From NCBI GenBank assembly GCA_900546645.1, contig URDR01000110.1:1-5615 (forward strand): a stretch of 5,615 nt of DNA. The letters are read 5' to 3'. Below, piece by piece: positions 1 through 5,519 of the stretch. The stretch comes from an uncultured Bacteroides sp. (GTDB taxonomy: Bacteria; Bacteroidota; Bacteroidia; Bacteroidales; Bacteroidaceae). The number at the start of each line of letters is the position of its first letter. Position 1 is the first letter of the stretch. The notes below the pieces were generated by a model. It saw only the letters and a program-made list of their open reading frames with translations, did not search any database and was not told the DNA's origin. The position numbers were made by a program, and so were the translations under genes.

Positions 1-126
1 ATCTACAACAGTGGAAAGACTGTAGCTGAAGCACTTGAACAGGTACGCACCGATATACCGATGAGCAAGGAAATCGAATATATCATTTCGTTCGTTGAAA
101 ATTCACAACGAGGTATTATCCGGTAA
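1..126 (+). CDS. lpxA: LpxA, acyl-ACP--UDP-N-acetylglucosamine O-acyltransferase (C-terminal 41 residues)
   Basis: The window opens inside this gene, reading in frame from base 1 to a TAA stop. LpxA is the cytoplasmic trimeric enzyme that moves a 3-hydroxyacyl chain from acyl carrier protein to UDP-GlcNAc, the first step of lipid A synthesis. Only the C-terminal helical region is visible. It shows the GKTVAEAL helix and ends in FVENSQRGIIR, which matches the typical LpxA ending (F-x2-S-x-RG-[IL]-IR). The left-handed beta-helix with its hexapeptide repeats and the catalytic histidine lie outside the window. The next plus-strand gene starts 56 bases downstream. The identification rests on a short tail, but that tail is distinctive. 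Confidence 0.85.
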   Translation: MYNSGKTVAEALEQVRTDIPMSKEIEYIISFVENSQRGIIR

Positions 127-137
127 AAAAGATTTTG

Positions 138-145
138 TATCTTTA
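138..145 (+). promoter_or_regulatory. Possible Bacteroidetes -7 promoter element
   Basis: TATCTTTA matches 7 of 8 positions of the Bacteroidetes sigma-ABfr -7 consensus TAnnTTTG. It lies 37 bases ahead of the ATG at 183. I see no convincing TTTG-type -33 element at the right distance, so the downstream gene may instead be read through from lpxA. Confidence 0.3.
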
Positions 146-182
146 CCTCATCAACAAAACTTTTAAATTAAAGTATACACCT

Positions 183-737
183 ATGGTATATAAATTTAGA
201 ATCATATCTGATGAAGTCGATGACTTCTTGAGAGAAATCAAAATTGATTCAGAAGCTTCTTTTTATGACTTACATGAAGCTATCCTAAAATCGGCCGGAT
301 ATAAGGACGACCAAATGACCTCTTTCTTCATTTGTGATGATGACTGGGAAAAAGAAACTGAAATCACGCTGGAAGATATGGGAGGAGGCAGTTCGGAAGA
401 AGATACCTATGTAATGAAAGAAACTCCACTCAGCGAGCTCCTGGAAGATGAAAAACAGAAGCTGCTGTATGTCTTCGACCCTCTGGCTGAACGTGTGTTC
501 TTCATTGAACTGTCTGAAATCATTACAGGAACAGATTTAGACAAAGCTGTCTGCTCACGTAAAGAAGGTCAAGCGCCTAAACAGCTAATTGACTTCGATG
601 AGCAAATGAGCACCAATACTTCACTCGATTTGGATGAAAACTTCTATGGAGACCAAGACTTCGATATGGAAGACTTCGACCCAGAAGGATTTGATATGGG
701 AAGTGGAGGTAATCCATACGATGAAGATAAATACTAA
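183..737 (+). CDS. Acidic protein of the pRiA4b ORF-3-like (IS1096 passenger TnpR) family
   Basis: The protein has 184 residues counted from ATG 183. The reading frame is open back to a TTG at 135, but that start overlaps a candidate promoter and adds residues unlike the family's beginning, so ATG is preferred. The N-terminal half (about residues 2-112) looks like the PRiA4_ORF3 fold: a VYKFRI strand, the FYDLHEAILKSAGY helix, the SFFICDDDW strand, and later LLYVFDP followed by RVFFIEL. The C-terminus (about 138-184) is strongly acidic and low in complexity, with repeated DF/DM/DP units such as DFDMEDFDPEGFD. There is no signal peptide or membrane segment, so it is probably cytoplasmic. The family name comes from plasmid and insertion-element passengers. 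No transposase or element end is visible here, and the function is unknown. It sits between lpxA and miaA and ends before a long hairpin. Confidence 0.75.
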   Translation: MVYKFRIISDEVDDFLREIKIDSEASFYDLHEAILKSAGYKDDQMTSFFICDDDWEKETEITLEDMGGGSSEEDTYVMKETPLSELLEDEKQKLLYVFDPLAERVFFIELSEIITGTDLDKAVCSRKEGQAPKQLIDFDEQMSTNTSLDLDENFYGDQDFDMEDFDPEGFDMGSGGNPYDEDKY

Positions 738-747
738 CCAACCAGAG

Positions 748-819
748 AAGATAAAAAATTAAAACCAAGTAACAAGGTGCAGTAGCCTAATTAGTTGGTT
801 TTAATTTTTTATCTTTTTT
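748..819 (+). terminator. Long perfect inverted repeat, probable terminator before miaA
   Basis: The arm at 750-768 (GATAAAAAATTAAAACCAA) is exactly complementary to 795-813, and two more A-T pairs (748-749 with 814-815) extend the stem to 21 perfect base pairs. Inside it, after one mismatch, three more pairs form (770-772 with 791-793), and AGG/CCT pairs at 775-777 and 786-788 close an 8-base loop. The 3' arm runs into CTTTTTT, giving a U-rich tail. It begins 10 bases after the upstream stop and ends just before the miaA start. The simplest reading is a rho-independent terminator. The stem is unusually long and nearly all A-T. Confidence 0.7.
810..817 (+). promoter_or_regulatory. Possible -7 element for miaA inside the hairpin arm
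   Basis: TATCTTTT matches 7 of 8 positions of TAnnTTTG. If used, transcription would begin only a few bases before the miaA ATG at 832, giving a nearly leaderless message. The sequence is also part of the terminator's T-rich tail, and there is no -33 element at normal spacing, so this may be coincidence. Confidence 0.2.
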
Positions 820-831
820 AATACTACTTGC

Positions 832-1740
832 ATGATGCCCACACTTATCGTACTTATAGGCCCGACAGGTGTCGGAAAAACAGAACTCAGCCTGAAAATA
901 GCCGAGCACTGCCATACTGAAATCATTTCTTCTGATTCACGGCAACTTTATGCCGACTTGAAAATAGGCACGGCTGCTCCAACTCCCGAACAGCTCAAAC
1001 GGGTACCCCACCATTTCGTAGGAACGCTCCAACTGACCGATTATTACAGCGCAGCACGCTATGAAGAAGAAGTCATGGAGAAGCTGAAAGAACTCTTTCA
1101 GACCCATTCATCGGTAGTCATGACCGGAGGTTCAATGATGTATATCGATGCGGTATGTAAAGGAATCGATGACATCCCAACCATAGATTCAGATACACGT
1201 GAACTCATGCTGAAACGCTATGAAAAAGAAGGATTGGAAGCACTCTGTGCTGAATTAAAGCTGCTCGACCCGGAATATTATGCTCAAGTAGACGTCAAAA
1301 ACCCCAAACGGGTAATCCATGCGCTTGAGATATGCTATATGACCGGAAAAACGTATACGTCCTTCCGAACCAGAAGCCAGAAAAAACGTCCATTCAATAT
1401 TTTGAAAATAGGATTGCGACGGGAACGTGAAGAACTATATGAACGAATCAACCGGCGAGTAGACTTGATGATGGAAGAAGGACTGCTGGAAGAAGCAAAA
1501 AGGGTTTATCCTTACCGCTCATTAAACTCGCTGAACACGGTAGGATATAAGGAGCTGTTTAAGTTTCTTGACGGAGAATGGGAATTGCCTTTTGCCATTG
1601 AAAAAGTAAAGCAAAACTCACGCATTTACTCACGCAAACAGATGACATGGTTTAAACGGGATGCTGATATTACCTGGTTTCACCCCGATCAGGAAACTGA
1701 AATCATGGAATATATCAGCCGGCAGATAGGCCAAAACTAA
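832..1740 (+). CDS. miaA: MiaA, tRNA dimethylallyltransferase
   Basis: This cytoplasmic enzyme transfers a dimethylallyl group from DMAPP to N6 of A37 in tRNAs that read codons beginning with U (i6A37). The 302 residues match the usual length of about 300. Visible motifs are the P-loop GPTGVGKT (10-17), SSDSRQLY (33-40) with the Asp that acts as general base in the family, GTAAPT (46-51), VPHHFV (58-63), TGGSMMYIDA (98-107), NPKRVIHALE (157-166), and the C-terminal RIYSRKQMTWF (264-274). An in-frame ATG at 835 makes the start ambiguous by one codon (Met-Met). The leader is T-rich with no Shine-Dalgarno, as is common in Bacteroidetes. A long hairpin separates it from the preceding gene, which suggests it is its own transcription unit, and a second hairpin follows it. 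Confidence 0.97.
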   Translation: MMPTLIVLIGPTGVGKTELSLKIAEHCHTEIISSDSRQLYADLKIGTAAPTPEQLKRVPHHFVGTLQLTDYYSAARYEEEVMEKLKELFQTHSSVVMTGGSMMYIDAVCKGIDDIPTIDSDTRELMLKRYEKEGLEALCAELKLLDPEYYAQVDVKNPKRVIHALEICYMTGKTYTSFRTRSQKKRPFNILKIGLRREREELYERINRRVDLMMEEGLLEEAKRVYPYRSLNSLNTVGYKELFKFLDGEWELPFAIEKVKQNSRIYSRKQMTWFKRDADITWFHPDQETEIMEYISRQIGQN

Positions 1741-1811
1741 GTGTTACTTGCTTTCTTTTCACCCTAAATCAAGATAATCAAATGGAATGAAAAGGCAGGT
1801 TTACCCAATAT

Positions 1812-1860
1812 AAAAGAGTCATACCACCTCTGAAAACAAAAGGGGATATGACTCTTTTTC
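1812..1860 (+). terminator. Terminator after miaA, probably bidirectional
   Basis: AAAAGAGTCATA (1812-1823) is perfectly complementary to TATGACTCTTTT (1847-1858), a 12-bp stem. Two further C-G pairs (1824-1825 with 1844-1845) form if A1846 bulges. On the plus strand it runs into TTTTTCTTTT. On the minus strand the stem is followed by a TTTTATATT-like tail, so it may also stop the converging mtaB-glycosyltransferase message. Confidence 0.85.
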
Positions 1861-2044
1861 TTTTACTCATAAAAAACAAGCCATCTCAAAAGGAACATTC
1901 AATGGCTTCCATTAGCACTCTTGATTCTATAAAAAGCCTTGATGTCTCATATAAAACGCTTCCGCATCTCAACTTAAACACCTTGACGTTTCAACCTGAA
2001 TGTCTAAGAGAAACGAAGCGGGAGGCAGTCTGTTGTCTCCCCCC
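1861..2044. other. Gene-free convergent region between miaA and the glycosyltransferase gene
   Basis: Together with 1741-1811 and the hairpin, this makes 304 bases without a credible gene. Reading frames that cross it run on opposite the glycosyltransferase, lack family motifs and look like chance. The only structure I see is a small hairpin at 2020-2041 with GGGAG and CTCCC arms, extended by wobble pairs on the plus strand only. It lies just past the glycosyltransferase stop and has no clear U-tract. The stretch is best read as the 3' untranslated tail of the minus-strand message. Confidence 0.5.
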
Positions 2045-3070
2045 CTACCGGCTCCACGGCAAATCAGAGAAAAACTTGCATCTGCGTACCTTGGTCCACC
2101 AAAGAATACTCTTCTCAAAGCGCTCCGGAATAGAAACCAACGAGGCAGAACGCAAATTCTCATCCCGCTCTGCCTTAAATAAAAAGCGCATGGACATATA
2201 TTCCTTATGGGCCCTTAATACAGCCAGAGAATTGTTTTTATCGCCTTTCAGCAAAAAAACAAATGCAGCCAAATAATCCAAGAAAAGGCGGACACGCATC
2301 ACCCTGTAAAGTTCGTTCTCCGGCAAATTCTTATAAAGCATAATCAGATTATTGCGAAAATTAAGCAATGTCTTGCGAGGGTTTTCTTTCTTCAATGTTG
2401 CTCCTCCCACATGATACACCCTGCTGAACGGCAAACAAACGATGCCATAACCGCGACTGCGCAAGCGCCAGCAAAGATCAATTTCCTCCATGTGAGCAAA
2501 AAAACGCCCGTCTAATCCTCCTACTTCACGGTATACTTGGAGACGGATCAAAAGAGCAGCTCCCGTAGCCCAAAACACAGGGATTATGTCTTCATACTGA
2601 CCGTGATCAGATTCTATTACATCAAAAATACGACCACGACAAAATGGATAACCATATTTATCAATAAAGCCTCCTGCGGCACCGGCATATTCAAAACAAG
2701 ATTTTTCCTGAAAGCTGAGCAACTTAGGCTGGCAGGCTGCCACTTGGGGATGCTTATCCAAATAGTCTGTCATCGGTTCAAGCCACCCTGAAGTAACTTC
2801 CACATCACTGTTCAACAAAACTACATACTCTGCATCTATCTGTTGCAGAGCCCGATTATATCCCTCGGCAAAACCATAGTTTTCACTCAAACGGATTAAA
2901 CGGACTTCGGGAAATTCACGCTCAATTACTTCACAAGAATTATCAGAAGAGGCATTGTCGGCTACACAGATTTCAACTCCTTCTCCCTGTGAATAAGCTA
3001 TCACAGAAGGAAGGAAGCGACGGAGCATCTCAGCCCCATTCCAGTTTAAAATAACTACTGATGTTTTCAT
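2045..3070 (-). CDS. Family 2 glycosyltransferase (rhamnosyltransferase-like)
   Basis: The protein has 341 residues and a complete GT-A domain at about residues 1-225. In order it shows the opening strand SVVILNWNG, DNASSD (38-43) for nucleotide-sugar binding, the metal-site region LLNSDVEV (85-92) with NSD in the DxD position, ATGAALLI (168-175), GGLDGRFFAHMEEIDLCWR (184-202) with the acidic residues expected to hold the catalytic base, and YHVGGAT (219-225). The C-terminal part (about 232-341) is helical and basic, with one hydrophobic stretch at 261-275, so peripheral membrane attachment is possible. The family normally transfers a sugar, often rhamnose, from a nucleotide donor to a surface glycan; donor and acceptor cannot be read from sequence. 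The start overlaps the mtaB stop as ATGA, implying translational coupling. No polysaccharide cluster surrounds it. Confidence 0.9.
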   Translation of the reverse strand: MKTSVVILNWNGAEMLRRFLPSVIAYSQGEGVEICVADNASSDNSCEVIEREFPEVRLIRLSENYGFAEGYNRALQQIDAEYVVLLNSDVEVTSGWLEPMTDYLDKHPQVAACQPKLLSFQEKSCFEYAGAAGGFIDKYGYPFCRGRIFDVIESDHGQYEDIIPVFWATGAALLIRLQVYREVGGLDGRFFAHMEEIDLCWRLRSRGYGIVCLPFSRVYHVGGATLKKENPRKTLLNFRNNLIMLYKNLPENELYRVMRVRLFLDYLAAFVFLLKGDKNNSLAVLRAHKEYMSMRFLFKAERDENLRSASLVSIPERFEKSILWWTKVRRCKFFSDLPWSR

Positions 3071-4386
3071 TCTAATATCATCCCTCGCAGAGCCGTACCG
3101 TCTTCATTAAAATCGCCCAGCTTCACACGTAACAAACGGTTGTCAAGGCTTTCATCATGCCCTAATTCCACCCGGATATAGTTTGATGTAAAGCCATGCA
3201 TGGGAGTGCCCGGCTTCGATTTTTCCATCAAAACAACTGCCTCCTGCCCGATGTGACGCGCATAAAAAGCATGCGTCTTTTCATCTGATAAAGCCAAAAG
3301 GCGCTGGCTACGCTGATGCTTTTCATCGGCCGAAACCACGTAGTCAATCTTAAGCGCTTGTGTTCCGGGGCGTTCTGAATAGCTAAACACGTGAAGTTGA
3401 GTTAAATCAAGCCCCTTTATAAACTCGTAAGCCTGCTCAAAAAACTCCGGTGTCTCCCCACGTGTACCTACAATCACATCCACACCGATAAAGGCATCGG
3501 GCATCAGTTGCTTAATGGTATGGATTTTTGAAGCAAACAAAGCTGTATCATACCGACGGCGCATTAACTTCAATACATCGTCGCACCCCGACTGCAAGGG
3601 AATGTGGAAATGAGGCATAAAGCGACGAGAACGAGATACGTATTCTATGATTTCATCTGTCAGAAGATTAGGCTCTATCGATGAGATACGGTAGCGCTCA
3701 ATTCCCTCTACCTCATCAAGTGCCTTTACCAAGTCAAAGAAGGTTTCTCCGGTTGTCTTCCCAAAGTCACCGATATTTACTCCGGTCAACACAATTTCCT
3801 TGCCTCCTTCGGAAGCAGCCTGACGGGCTTGAGCTACAAGATCTTCAATCTTTCCGTTACGGCTCCGTCCGCGTGCAAAAGGAATAGTACAGTACGAACA
3901 AAAATAATCACATCCATCTTGTACTTTCAAAAAATAACGCGTACGGTCTCCTCTTGAACATGAAGGCGAAAAGCTACGAATCTCTTTTGCATCTGTAGTA
4001 ATGGTCTTCCCGTGTACATTCTTCTCTAAGTTTCCCAAATAATTCACCAAGTCTCCTTTTTGCTCAGCACCCAGTACAAGGTCTACCCCTTCTATTTCTG
4101 AGACCTGTCCAGGCTTCAACTGTGCATAACAACCTGTAACCACTACAAATGCACCGGGATGCTCTTTGGTCAGACGGTGAATGGCCTGACGACATTTCTT
4201 GTCGGCCATTTCTGTTACCGAACAGGTGTTAATCACACAGATATCTGCCTTCTCTCCTTTACGTACAGTGCGCACTCCGGCTTCCTTTAAAGTTTTACCT
4301 ATTGAAGAGGTTTCTGCAAAGTTAAGCTTGCAGCCTAATGTATAATAAACGGCCTTCTTATCTTGAAAAACAGTCGTATCAATCAT
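3067..4386 (-). CDS. mtaB: MtaB, tRNA (N6-threonylcarbamoyladenosine(37)-C2)-methylthiotransferase
   Basis: This radical-SAM enzyme inserts a methylthio group at C2 of t6A37, giving ms2t6A in tRNAs that read ANN codons. At 439 residues it is full length. The N-terminal methylthiotransferase domain carries the three conserved cysteines of the auxiliary [4Fe-4S] cluster: C19 (YTLGCKLN), C55 (INTCSVT) and C86 (TGCYAQ). The radical-SAM cluster motif CDYFCSYC supplies C159, C163 and C166, followed by TIPFARGRSRN. Other family motifs are TGVNIGDFG (201-209), SSIEPN (235-240), HIPLQSGCD (261-269), IGVDVIVGTRGET (300-312) and FSYSERPGT (334-342). A TRAM-like RNA-binding domain fills about 378-438. 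The wording of these motifs fits the MtaB branch better than MiaB or RimO. It is the first gene of a two-gene minus-strand unit, with a promoter element 26 bases upstream of its start. Confidence 0.93.
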   Translation of the reverse strand: MIDTTVFQDKKAVYYTLGCKLNFAETSSIGKTLKEAGVRTVRKGEKADICVINTCSVTEMADKKCRQAIHRLTKEHPGAFVVVTGCYAQLKPGQVSEIEGVDLVLGAEQKGDLVNYLGNLEKNVHGKTITTDAKEIRSFSPSCSRGDRTRYFLKVQDGCDYFCSYCTIPFARGRSRNGKIEDLVAQARQAASEGGKEIVLTGVNIGDFGKTTGETFFDLVKALDEVEGIERYRISSIEPNLLTDEIIEYVSRSRRFMPHFHIPLQSGCDDVLKLMRRRYDTALFASKIHTIKQLMPDAFIGVDVIVGTRGETPEFFEQAYEFIKGLDLTQLHVFSYSERPGTQALKIDYVVSADEKHQRSQRLLALSDEKTHAFYARHIGQEAVVLMEKSKPGTPMHGFTSNYIRVELGHDESLDNRLLRVKLGDFNEDGTALRGMILE

Positions 4387-4411
4387 ATCTATTTCTTTTT
4401 AATATAGCCTA

Positions 4412-4419
4412 CAAAGATA
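4412..4419 (-). promoter_or_regulatory. Bacteroidetes -7 promoter element for mtaB
   Basis: Read on the minus strand this is TATCTTTG, an exact match to TAnnTTTG. It ends 25 bases before the mtaB ATG, so the leader would be about 15-20 bases. The -33 region has no clear TTTG. The position in the gap between two divergent genes supports it. Confidence 0.7.
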
Positions 4420-4558
4420 CTGATTTCTCCGGGATTTTCTCCTTTTTTCATCTCTTCTCAAACATCATATCAGACAAGTTAACTAAAAAGATATATTTTA
4501 AAACATATTTTTTTAATAAAAAGTCGGTCCAAAGTGAACAACGTATTGTAAAAGTACG

Positions 4559-4566
4559 TATCTTTG
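4559..4566 (+). promoter_or_regulatory. Bacteroidetes -7 promoter element for the small lipoprotein gene
   Basis: TATCTTTG followed by CAGC matches TAnnTTTG exactly. It lies 52 bases before the ATG at 4619, giving an A-rich leader of roughly 45 bases. No strong -33 TTTG is seen at normal spacing. The upstream 4480-4520 stretch is very A/T-rich, which may serve as an upstream activating tract. With the minus-strand element at 4412-4419 it makes this gap divergently transcribed. Confidence 0.7.
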
Positions 4567-4618
4567 CAGCGTTCTAAGAAAACAAAGAAGTATTACAGAT
4601 TTTAAAAAAGCAAAGAAA

Positions 4619-4807
4619 ATGAAAAAATTAGTATTTTTATTCGTAGCATTCGTTGCTGCATCTTTCGCATCATGTGGAAACAAAGCAGCTAACACTGAAG
4701 CAAACGCAGATTCAACTGCAGTAGTAGTAGAAGAAGAAGTTGTAGTAGCAACTGATTCTGCAGCTTGCGATTCAGCAGCTTGTGATTCAGCAGTTGTTGC
4801 TGAATAA
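4619..4807 (+). CDS. Small repeat-bearing lipoprotein of unknown function
   Basis: The 62-residue product has a classic lipoprotein signal: MKK, a hydrophobic core LVFLFVAFVAA, then the lipobox-like SFAS ahead of Cys19. After cleavage about 44 residues would remain, anchored by lipid on Cys19 and exported to the periplasmic or outer-membrane side. The mature part is acidic and built from few residue types (Ala, Val, Asp, Ser, Glu). It has a VVVEEEVVV block (35-43) and then tandem units DSAAC, DSAAC, DSAVV (46-60), which give two extra cysteines, C50 and C55. No Bacteroidetes surface-export acidic patch follows Cys19 directly (GNKAAN). It has its own promoter, an A-rich leader (AAGCAAAGAAA) and its own terminator, so it is a single-gene unit. 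Codons are regular and A/T-ending. I know of no assigned function. The signal and terminator make it a real gene rather than noise. Confidence 0.85.
   Translation: MKKLVFLFVAFVAASFASCGNKAANTEANADSTAVVVEEEVVVATDSAACDSAACDSAVVAE
4754..4798 (+). repeat. Three tandem 15-base units within the lipoprotein gene
   Basis: Units at 4754-4768, 4769-4783 and 4784-4798 follow the pattern GATTCWGCAGCTTGY, and the third is diverged at its end (CAGTTGTT). They encode DSAAC, DSAAC and DSAVV. The first two differ at two bases only. A 15-base period keeps the frame, so copy number could change without destroying the gene. Confidence 0.85.
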
Positions 4808-4834
4808 TCTAATCGGATAAATTAGAGAGAATTG

Positions 4835-4871
4835 AAAGTCTGAGTGCGTAAAAGCACTACAGACTTTTTTT
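4835..4871 (+). terminator. Rho-independent terminator of the lipoprotein gene
   Basis: AAAGTCTG (4835-4842) pairs with CAGACTTT (4860-4867) and AGTGC (4843-4847) pairs with GCACT (4854-4858), with one bulged A at 4859 and a GTAAAA loop. The stem of 13 pairs runs into seven T residues (4865-4871). It starts 28 bases after the stop codon. Confidence 0.92.
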
Positions 4872-4913
4872 ATGCCTTCGCCCTTCCTCTCGATTACCAG
4901 AAATACAGAAGTC

Positions 4914-4928
4914 TGGTTATTATAACCA
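4914..4928. repeat. Short palindrome TGGTTAT-T-ATAACCA
   Basis: Seven-base arms are perfectly complementary around a single central T. The left arm also forms part of another inverted repeat, ACCAGA (4896-4901) with TCTGGT (4912-4917), so the two folds exclude each other. It lies between two converging genes beyond the lipoprotein terminator. I see no function for it. The rest of 4872-4988 is plain A/T-rich spacer. Confidence 0.5.
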
Positions 4929-4988
4929 TATCTCTATTCGCAATCAGGGATACAAAATCATCTCCACAAAAAAAACATAAAACAATAT

Positions 4989-5026
4989 AAAAAAATAGCC
5001 CCGGACAGAGCATTCTATCCAGGGCT
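4989..5026 (-). terminator. Rho-independent terminator of the rpsR-rplI operon
   Basis: On the minus strand AGCCC (5026-5022) pairs with GGGCT (5001-4997), GGA with TCC, and AGA with TCT around an ATGC loop. The two remaining positions become G-U wobble pairs in minus-strand RNA but mismatches in plus-strand RNA, which fixes the direction. A run of seven T residues follows (4995-4989 on the minus strand). It starts 26 bases after the rplI stop. Confidence 0.9.
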
Positions 5027-5051
5027 TTTATCAAGTATTTACAGATACAAA

Positions 5052-5501
5052 TTAAGCTTCTTCTGCAACAACTTCGAAAGGAATTTCTACAGAAACTTCC
5101 TTGTGAAGTTTAACAACTGCTTTATACTGACCAACTTCTTTAACTGAATCTTTAACAACGATAATCTTACGATCGATGTTGTGACCCAATTTAGCCAATT
5201 CTTCAGCAATCTGAATGTTACCAACTGAACCGTAGATAACTCCGGTAGCACTAACTTTAGTAGCAATTGTCAAAGTAACATCTTTCAAAGATTCAGCAAC
5301 AGCTTCAGCGTCTTTCTTAATCTTTTCCAATTTGTGAGCACGTTGTTTCAATTCTTCAGCCAACATTTTTTTAGCAGCCGGAGAAGCGATAACAGCTTTA
5401 CCAGTCGGAATAAGATAGTTACGACCATAACCAGACTTAACGGTTACAATATCATTTTTGTAGCCTAAGTTTACTACGTCTTCTTTCAAAATAATTTCCA
5501 T
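5052..5501 (-). CDS. rplI: Ribosomal protein bL9
   Basis: bL9 binds 23S rRNA domain V near the base of the L1 stalk and helps maintain reading frame. The 149 residues match the usual length. The N-terminal RNA-binding domain carries the family signature at residues 13-40 (G13, N16, the SGYGRNYL core, PTGKAVIAS). The long connecting helix runs through about 41-74, rich in Lys, Glu and Ala, and the C-terminal domain covers about 75-146 (TKVSATGVIYGSVG, then VEIPFEV). It ends in an acidic VVAEEA tail. It lies 17 bases after the tandem rpsR stop codons' first TAA and is cotranscribed with rpsR. The start is fixed by a full AGGAGG nine bases upstream. A strong terminator follows, so it is the last gene of the operon. 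Confidence 0.98.
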   Translation of the reverse strand: MEIILKEDVVNLGYKNDIVTVKSGYGRNYLIPTGKAVIASPAAKKMLAEELKQRAHKLEKIKKDAEAVAESLKDVTLTIATKVSATGVIYGSVGNIQIAEELAKLGHNIDRKIIVVKDSVKEVGQYKAVVKLHKEVSVEIPFEVVAEEA

Positions 5502-5510
5502 ACTCTTATT

Positions 5511-5518
5511 CCTCCTTT
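5511..5518 (-). promoter_or_regulatory. Full Shine-Dalgarno sequence for rplI
   Basis: The minus strand reads AAAGGAGG followed by nine bases (AATAAGAGT) and the rplI ATG. This is the complete anti-Shine-Dalgarno complement at near-ideal spacing. None of the other starts in this window has one; their leaders are A- or T-rich, as is usual in Bacteroidetes. It overlaps the second of two in-frame TAA stops of rpsR. Confidence 0.85.
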
Positions 5519-5519
5519 A

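Noticed and set aside
135..182. N-terminal extension of the acidic protein from a TTG start
   Set aside because: The extra 16 residues need a non-ATG start, overlap a candidate promoter element and precede a natural ATG start (MVYKFRI) that fits the family.
183..819. A complete insertion sequence around the IS1096-passenger-like gene
   Set aside because: There is no transposase, no terminal inverted repeat pair flanking the gene and no target-site duplication; the only inverted repeat lies wholly downstream of it.
1848..2276. 142-codon plus-strand open frame crossing the miaA-glycosyltransferase gap
   Set aside because: It begins inside the miaA terminator, lies mostly antisense to the glycosyltransferase C-terminus, has no family motifs and looks like reverse-strand translation of real coding sequence.
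2537..2791. 84-codon plus-strand open frame inside the glycosyltransferase gene
   Set aside because: It is entirely antisense to the conserved GT-A domain and its product has no recognisable features.
4338..4577. 79-codon plus-strand open frame over the mtaB start and upstream gap
   Set aside because: It overlaps the mtaB 5' end and both promoter elements, has A/T-rich low-complexity composition (Phe, Lys, Asn, Ile, Ser) and shows no leader or motif.
4754..4798. The 15-base tandem units considered as a CRISPR-like or phase-variable array
   Set aside because: There are no spacers, the units are in-frame coding repeats, and a 15-base period cannot shift the reading frame, so neither a CRISPR array nor on/off phase variation is supported.
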